A DNA stretch of 5,885 nt from NCBI GenBank assembly GCA_030039775.1, contig JASHUX010000018.1, positions 1 through 5,885 of the forward strand. The letters are read 5' to 3'. Source of the DNA: Alphaproteobacteria bacterium (lineage in GTDB: Bacteria; Pseudomonadota; Alphaproteobacteria; ATCC43930; CGMCC-115725). A program made the translations under genes and the position numbers. The notes under the pieces were generated by a model, which was not told where the DNA came from, did no database searches, and saw only the letters and a program-made list of their open reading frames with translations. This document shows, in pieces, positions 5,663-5,885 of this stretch (position 1 is the first letter of the stretch; each line of letters opens with the position of its first letter).

Positions 5663-5885
5663 TTACGGTTTCAACAACTCCAGCACGGCGTTGTGTGCGC
5701 GCCTTGCCGCGCCCGGATCGTAACCGACCGGACCAAAAGGCGTATCGACACCCGGGGCGCGCGGGTAAACGTAAAAATTGAACGCATGCATGGCCTCGGG
5801 AAATTCGATCGTCTTGATTGCCGATCCGTTTGCCACGGTCGCGAGAAACGCGCCGCAATCGGCCGGCGGCGCTACCGTGTCGGCA
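5663..5885 (-). CDS. Dienelactone-hydrolase-family protein, C-terminal part (cut by window edge)
   Basis: The last 73 codons and a TAA stop (5665-5663) are present; the N-terminal part with the nucleophile lies beyond the right edge. The visible fragment begins ADTVAPPADCGAF, matching the family segment with the catalytic Asp (DD-x-TPAAPC-like), here D2 of the fragment. FPEAMHAF (fragment 28-35) corresponds to the YPGAxHAF block with the catalytic histidine, here H33, codon at 5788-5786. YDPGAARRAHNAVLELL (55-71) is the usual closing helix of the family. These enzymes hydrolyse dienelactone in aromatic catabolism, but many members act on other esters or lactones, so the substrate is open. The stop lies one base from the stop of the convergent binding-protein gene. 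A different minus frame across 5577-5858 is open but lacks these motifs and is a shadow. Confidence 0.8.
   Translation of the reverse strand, partial: ADTVAPPADCGAFLATVANGSAIKTIEFPEAMHAFNFYVYPRAPGVDTPFGPVGYDPGAARRAHNAVLELLKP

Noticed and set aside
5577..5858. Minus-strand open frame of 93 codons at the right edge
   Set aside because: A different minus frame over the same bases contains the dienelactone-hydrolase Asp and His motifs and a stop adjacent to the binding-protein gene, so this one is a shadow.

Overview
The window is a high-GC, gene-dense bacterial chromosome segment, most likely from an alphaproteobacterium (Rhodospirillales or Hyphomicrobiales type). This rests on the GC-biased codon use, the style of ArgG and of the TadA-type deaminase, the LivK-like binding protein with an alanine-rich signal peptide ending in ALA-QQ, and two sequences resembling CtrA boxes. 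Assignment to a genus is not possible from what is visible. No RNA gene, insertion sequence, CRISPR array or phage gene was seen.

Layout: six genes lie on the minus strand from about 4333 down to the left edge. In transcription order they are an HSL-family alpha/beta hydrolase (4333-3422), argG (3374-2166), a hot-dog-fold thioesterase (2166-1756), a TadA-type deaminase (1759-1325), a class I SAM-dependent methyltransferase (1285-332) and the N-terminal part of a membrane protein that runs off the left edge (272-1). The argG, thioesterase and deaminase genes form a tight overlapping block (TAATG and ATGA junctions), so they are probably cotranscribed and translationally coupled. The gaps before the methyltransferase (39 bp) and before the membrane protein (59 bp) each hold a one-mismatch match to the CtrA consensus on the minus strand.

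A 119-bp divergent intergenic region (4334-4452) separates the hydrolase from a plus-strand periplasmic branched-chain-amino-acid-type binding protein (4453-5661). That region holds an 18-bp inverted repeat, a plausible sigma70-type promoter and the only strong Shine-Dalgarno sequence in the window. The binding-protein gene converges on a dienelactone-hydrolase-family gene (5663 to right edge, minus strand), with one base between the stop codons.

Functionally this is mostly ordinary core metabolism: arginine biosynthesis, acyl-CoA hydrolysis, tRNA wobble editing and methylation. On the right, an orphan binding protein is flanked by two alpha/beta hydrolases, which could reflect uptake and hydrolysis of an ester- or lactone-type compound; that link is inference. 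I found no convincing evidence for a new multi-gene system. The points most worth checking are the paired CtrA-like sites, the coupled argG-thioesterase-tadA block and the hydrolase/binding-protein neighbourhood.
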